From assembly GCA_003170375.1 (NCBI GenBank), contig PMZN01000198.1:2053-10530 (forward strand): DNA of 8,478 nucleotides, given 5' to 3'. The notes under the pieces were generated by a model, which was not told the origin of the DNA, searched no databases, and saw only the letters and a list, made by a program, of their open reading frames with translations. The translations under genes were made by a program, and so were the position numbers. The stretch is from Acidimicrobiaceae bacterium (lineage in GTDB: Bacteria > Actinomycetota > Acidimicrobiia > Acidimicrobiales > Bog-793). Shown piece by piece: positions 5,741 to 8,478 of the stretch (position 1 is the first letter of the stretch; every line of letters starts with the position of its first letter).

Positions 5741-7417
5741 TCAGTGCCCGGTTCCGAGCTGCACAGCCTTCACGACGAGGAGGACCACCGCCACGACCAG
5801 GTAGAGGCTGAGGACCCGCATTGACAGGGTGCGCCCGCGCGACCATACCGGTCGCTCGAGGAGGGCAAGCTGAGGCATCCTCCAGGTCTCACGCCGCACT
5901 TTGGTCTCGCGTTGGGCGGCCGCGGCGAGTTGGATGGCGACGCGGCGTTTGGCACGCTGGCCAGGAAGGAGCGCCCACGAGCCCACGCCGAGGAACCCGG
6001 CCACGATGATCGCTCCCAGCACGAGGGCGAGCGAGGTGACTTCCAGGTTCTGGAACACAGTGGTCGTCATCAAGATGAGCGACAGCGCCAGCAGCACGGA
6101 GACGACCAACCCTGCCAATGCGTTCAGCCATGGGCGGTTGACCCACGGCCCGAGAACCGCCTTGTCGTTGCAGAGCAAGAGGAGGAACACTGTCGCGCTC
6201 GGCAGGAGAACTCCTGCCAGCGCCTGAACCGCGGTCGTGATCAGCCCCAACGGCGCGCGGGGGATCAGGACGATGCCCGCAGCGCAGATCACCAGCGCGC
6301 TGAAGAGGATGTAGAACTGCTTCGCGTCGGCGAAGCTGCGGTGAAGCGAATGCCGCATCCCGAAAATGTCGCCGAAGGCATATGACGTCGAAAGTGTGAC
6401 AGCGGCGGCTCCAATGATCGAGGCGTTGAGCAGCACAAGCGCGAAGAGCGCTCCCGTTCCGTGCCCGACCCTGTGCTCGAGTCCACGCGCCACGCCTGCT
6501 GCGTTCGTGAAGTGGCCGGCGAGCCCGGTGCCCCGGAACGCAAAGGCGGCCGTCACCACGAGCGCGCTGGCCGCGATCACCACGACGATCGAACCAAGGA
6601 AGGTGTCTGCCCGTTCATAGTTGATCCAGCGTGGCGTGATCCGCTTGTCGACGATGTTGGACTGCTGGAAGAAGAGCTGCCACGGCGCGACCGTCGTTCC
6701 CACGATCGCGATGATCAAGAGCACCGCGGTCGAGGTCATCCCACCCCGGGCTCCCGGGATCAACAACCCGCGTACTATCGGGCCGGCGTGGGGATGGACC
6801 AGGATCACGAGCGGGATGGCGAGGAAGTTCACCGCAACGAAGATGAACATGAAACGCTCCCAGCTGCGGAAGCTGCCGGTCGCGGTTATGGCGATCAACC
6901 CGAGCGCGGCGATGGGGACCGAGATGTCAGGAGATATGCCGAAGTAGCCGAGGGCAAGGCTCACGCCGATGAACTCGGTGACGATCGTGAGGAAGTTCAG
7001 GACGAACAGGTCGCCGACCGAGAAGGCTGCCCAGAACTTCCCGAAGCGCTCCTTGATCAGCCGGGCGTGGCCGACGCCTGTCACCGCCCCCAGCCGCACG
7101 ACCATCTCCTGGTTGACGATCAGGACCGGGATGAGCAGCGGCAAGGTCCACAGCAGGGTGAGGCCGTAGTTCTGACCGGCCTGGGCATAGGTCGCGACGC
7201 CCCCGGCGTCGTTGTCGCCCACCATCACGATGAGGCCGGGGCCGACGATGGCGAGCAGCGTGAGGAGCTTCTTGCCCCAGGATCGCCGAGCAGCGTGATC
7301 GTGCTCGCGGATCGTGCCGAAAGCTCCCTGGATGTCGCCCACGTGCGCGCTGTCGAGAGCTGCCGAGGAGTGCTCCTCGGGCTCCTCGTCGTCGCCAGGT
7401 TGCAGGTTCTTGACCAT
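5741..7417 (-). CDS. Nramp-related divalent metal transporter with non-canonical metal site
   Basis: This is a 558-residue inner-membrane secondary transporter of the SLC11/Nramp superfamily. A charged N-terminal tail of about 45 residues precedes TM1, GPGLIVMVGDNDAGGVATY at about 59-77. The segment aligned with canonical DPGN reads DAGG (D70 kept, N replaced by G73). TM6 is GTTVAPWQLFFQQ at about 240-252: where canonical Nramps have MPHN this has APWQ, so the metal-ligand Met is Ala245. Further segments include LPSATVFLLLLCND near 405-418 and a last TM at about 534-554, after a basic cytoplasmic stretch. Replacing the TM6 Met is known to let Nramps accept Mg2+/Ca2+, and Nramp-related Mg2+ transporters exist, so Mg2+ is a reasonable guess. 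Mn2+, Fe2+ or another ion is not excluded. I chose ATG 7417 because GAGAGG precedes it by 5 bases. The upstream GTG 7483 and ATG 7438 lack such a site, and the GTG lies inside an inverted repeat. The gene symbol mntH is withheld because of the altered site. Confidence 0.9.
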   Translation of the reverse strand: MVKNLQPGDDEEPEEHSSAALDSAHVGDIQGAFGTIREHDHAARRSWGKKLLTLLAIVGPGLIVMVGDNDAGGVATYAQAGQNYGLTLLWTLPLLIPVLIVNQEMVVRLGAVTGVGHARLIKERFGKFWAAFSVGDLFVLNFLTIVTEFIGVSLALGYFGISPDISVPIAALGLIAITATGSFRSWERFMFIFVAVNFLAIPLVILVHPHAGPIVRGLLIPGARGGMTSTAVLLIIAIVGTTVAPWQLFFQQSNIVDKRITPRWINYERADTFLGSIVVVIAASALVVTAAFAFRGTGLAGHFTNAAGVARGLEHRVGHGTGALFALVLLNASIIGAAAVTLSTSYAFGDIFGMRHSLHRSFADAKQFYILFSALVICAAGIVLIPRAPLGLITTAVQALAGVLLPSATVFLLLLCNDKAVLGPWVNRPWLNALAGLVVSVLLALSLILMTTTVFQNLEVTSLALVLGAIIVAGFLGVGSWALLPGQRAKRRVAIQLAAAAQRETKVRRETWRMPQLALLERPVWSRGRTLSMRVLSLYLVVAVVLLVVKAVQLGTGH

Positions 7418-7422
7418 GGTGA

Positions 7423-7428
7423 CCTCTC
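7423..7428 (-). promoter_or_regulatory. Ribosome-binding site deciding the Nramp-like start
   Basis: GAGAGG at 7428-7423 on the minus strand stands 5 bases before ATG 7417. It favours this start over ATG 7438 (21 codons... seven codons upstream of it being MAAREVT) and GTG 7483, neither of which has a comparable purine run at the right distance. Confidence 0.6.
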
Positions 7429-7448
7429 GCGCCGCCATTGGCGTCGTC

Positions 7449-7484
7449 GGTGTGCGTAGGCGTGGCTGTCCGCGCACGCACACC
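7449..7484 (-). repeat. Perfect 9-bp inverted repeat upstream of the Nramp-like start
   Basis: GGTGTGCGT (7449-7457) and ACGCACACC (7476-7484) are exact reverse complements separated by 18 bp. A further GCG/CGC pairing inside would extend the stem after a 2x2 internal loop. The element ends about 31 bases before ATG 7417. It could be a leader hairpin, an attenuator or the dyad of a metalloregulator. No T-run follows, so it is not a classic terminator. Confidence 0.6.
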
Positions 7485-7708
7485 AGAGGTCAGAAGGCCT
7501 CAGCGGGGCGGCCGCTCCTGCTCTGAAGCAGCGTGCGCGCGAAGTTGGTCAGGTAACCAACCGTCGGTACTCAGGGGTGCTCCGTTTCCTGGCCCATCGT
7601 GAGCCCGCCTTTGAACGAGTGGCGCCGACGGGTACCGGCTTCACCCCGGCATAGCCGGGTGCACTCAGCTCACCGTTGCCGGACAAGGCATGGCTGCTTG
7701 CGGCCATG

Positions 7709-7714
7709 ATCTTA
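7709..7714 (-). promoter_or_regulatory. Weak candidate -10 element for the Nramp-like gene
   Basis: TAAGAT on the minus strand (7714-7709) fits the TAnnnT form of a housekeeping -10 box. The hexamer 17 bases upstream (GTCGCC) is a poor -35. Transcription would begin near 7702-7699, just before the structured stretch. This is a lone hexamer match. Confidence 0.3.
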
Positions 7715-7754
7715 CCCGCTCAGCCCCCATGGCGACCTCGAGCGAACCGTTGCA

Positions 7755-7775
7755 GGCCGGCGGCGCTCACCGGCC
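7755..7775 (-). terminator. Possible hairpin after the MgtE_N-CBS gene
   Basis: GGCCGG (7755-7760) and CCGGCC (7770-7775) can form a 6-bp all-GC stem with a 9-nt loop, starting 5 bp past the stop at 7781. It overlaps the 12-bp palindrome CACCGGCCGGTG at 7768-7779. No T-run follows. It may stop transcription or may only be GC-rich self-complementarity. Confidence 0.3.
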
Positions 7776-7780
7776 GGTGC

Positions 7781-8478
7781 TCACTCGTCGGCCGCGGTCA
7801 TCCCGAAGTCACGGCGCCATCCTGTCGGCAGGAGGAGCTCAAGTACGTCGTCGACGGTGACGACGCCGATCATCCGATGCTCGTCGTCGATGACGGGAGC
7901 CGCCGCGAGGTTGAAGTCCGACATCTTCCGGACGATCGCGTGGAGGTCGGCATCGGCCCTGACCGCCACCGGGTCGAGGTCGGCGACCTCACCGATGCGC
8001 GCCGCCGGCGGGCTCTTCACCAGCCGTACGACCGATGCCGTGCCGGTGAGACGCCCGTTCTCGTCCGTGGTGTAGATGACTCCTAGCGCTTCGGGCGCGA
8101 CCGGGCTGCGACGGATCTCCTCGAGCGCGTCCGAGACGAGCGCGTTCCCGGACAGGGCAAGGAATTCAGGGCTCATGAGGCCGCCCGCGGTCTCAGGGTT
8201 GTAGCTGAGCAGCGCCCGGACTTTCGCCTGTGTCGGCTGCGGAATGGCCTCCAGCACTGAGAGCCGCCGGTCCTGGTCGAGATCGGCGATCAGGTCGGCA
8301 GCGTCGTCGGGCTCCATCGTCGCGAGCAGCCGCCCCGCGTCCTTGTCCGTCCGCGCGCTCAGGAACTCGAGCTGATGCTCGGTGTCGAGCTCCTCGAAAA
8401 CATCGGCTTCGAGCTCGAGGTCCTGACCGACGACGTTGATGATCTCCTCGCCCTCCTCGTGCGAGGCTGCCTCTACGA
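7781..8478 (-). CDS. Soluble MgtE_N-CBS domain protein (5' end outside window)
   Basis: The frame is open to the right edge, giving 231 visible C-terminal residues (visible numbering from 8476). Residues about 22-90 are an MgtE intracellular N domain: ADVFEELDTEHQLEFLSA, then LLATMEPDDAADLIADLD. The MgtE linker signature follows, YNPETAGGLMSPEFLAL at 92-108, and then a CBS pair at about 108-155 and 158-216, the latter ending MIGVVTVDDVLELLLPTGW. In MgtE channels this module senses cytosolic Mg2+ and gates the pore that follows. Here the protein stops (TGA) 14 residues after the last CBS helix with no membrane segment. Related actinobacterial proteins, as I recall them, are about 420 residues with a PRC-barrel-like N-terminus and end in a similar LLPDDW motif; that part would be off the window. 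A Met at visible residue 54 is internal to the MgtE_N domain and is not the start. The gene shares its strand with the downstream Nramp-like transporter. Confidence 0.9.
   Translation of the reverse strand, partial: VEAASHEEGEEIINVVGQDLELEADVFEELDTEHQLEFLSARTDKDAGRLLATMEPDDAADLIADLDQDRRLSVLEAIPQPTQAKVRALLSYNPETAGGLMSPEFLALSGNALVSDALEEIRRSPVAPEALGVIYTTDENGRLTGTASVVRLVKSPPAARIGEVADLDPVAVRADADLHAIVRKMSDFNLAAAPVIDDEHRMIGVVTVDDVLELLLPTGWRRDFGMTAADE

Larger units (their letters stand above)
7418..7702 (-). promoter_or_regulatory. Candidate structured leader RNA of the Nramp-like gene
   Basis: The 363 bp between the MgtE_N-CBS stop and the Nramp-like ATG hold no convincing gene but have several pairing elements on the minus strand. 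They are: an 8-bp hairpin with one bulged base at 7642-7661 (loop 7651-7653); a 7-bp long-range stem CCGTCGG (7631-7625) with CCGACGG (7567-7561), closing a 57-nt loop that contains a CGCC/GGCG hairpin; and a 9-bp inverted repeat at 7449-7484. A possible start near 7702 gives a leader of about 280 nt. Nramp-related Mg2+ transporters in other bacteria can lie behind M-box magnesium riboswitches, so a metal-sensing leader is plausible. I could not match the sequence convincingly to the M-box or any other family. Confidence 0.4.

Noticed and set aside
6461..7459. Open frame of 332 codons on the plus strand opposite the Nramp-like gene
   Set aside because: Antisense to a gene with clear TM segments and family motifs; its own translation is highly charged and low in complexity.
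7418..7483. Nramp-like start at GTG 7483 or ATG 7438
   Set aside because: Neither has a ribosome-binding site, and the extra residues are Arg/Thr/Pro-rich and overlap the 9-bp inverted repeat. ATG 7417 has GAGAGG at good spacing. The longer forms are not excluded.
7561..7680. Firm call of an M-box, cobalamin or c-di-AMP riboswitch in the gap
   Set aside because: Partial likenesses to several aptamers were found by eye, but none shows the full set of conserved blocks in order. Only a covariance-model search could decide.
7676..8086. Open frame of 136 codons on the plus strand at the MgtE_N-CBS gene
   Set aside because: Mostly antisense to the CBS domains, and the rest runs through the gap. 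No family likeness and no ribosome-binding site of note.

Overview
The window is GC-rich, with tightly packed genes, GTG starts and short overlaps. Its gene families (an ECF42-type sigma factor with a DGPF/YCII partner, a 10-TM LolD/MacB-style ABC exporter, an MgtE_N-CBS protein ending in LLPTGW) fit an actinomycete-type bacterium (Actinomycetota). I cannot place it more precisely, and no 16S or other phylogenetic marker is present.

Layout. (1) Positions 1-3005, plus strand: the end of an ABC ATPase of the LolD/MacB type and its large FtsX-like permease, joined by a GTGA overlap. The ATPase is cut by the left edge and its Walker A motif is outside the window. (2) Positions 3057-4677, minus strand, convergent with the ABC pair: a DGPF/YCII-related protein and an ECF42-type sigma factor with a long C-terminal extension, overlapping by 7 bp. 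A -35/-10 pair in front of the operon (TGTCGA, 17 nt, CGTC) matches what is known for ECF42 promoters, so the sigma factor probably drives its own operon. (3) Positions 4738-5664, minus strand: a tandem-GNAT acetyltransferase of MshD-like layout. It may be translationally coupled to a seven-codon leader ORF that has the better ribosome-binding site. (4) Positions 5741-8478, minus strand: an Nramp-related transporter and, upstream of it in the same orientation, the C-terminal part of a soluble MgtE_N-CBS protein. A 363-bp gap separates them.

The most interesting part is region 4. The Nramp-like protein keeps the TM1 aspartate but reads DAGG where canonical Nramps have DPGN. It has Ala in TM6 where canonical Nramps carry the metal-binding Met of MPHN. 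Loss of that Met is known to relax selection against Mg2+ and Ca2+, and Mg2+-transporting Nramp relatives (NRMT) are known. Its neighbour carries the Mg2+-sensing cytosolic module of MgtE channels but stops before any membrane domain. The gap between them has a possible promoter, several inverted repeats and room for a leader RNA of about 280 nt. I read this as a candidate magnesium-uptake locus made of a non-canonical Nramp transporter, a detached MgtE-type sensor and a possibly structured leader. The sequence motifs are seen directly; the substrate and the functional link are inferred.

No tRNA, rRNA, CRISPR array, insertion sequence or phage gene was seen. Gaps between genes, other than the one at 7418-7780, are short (51 to 119 bp).
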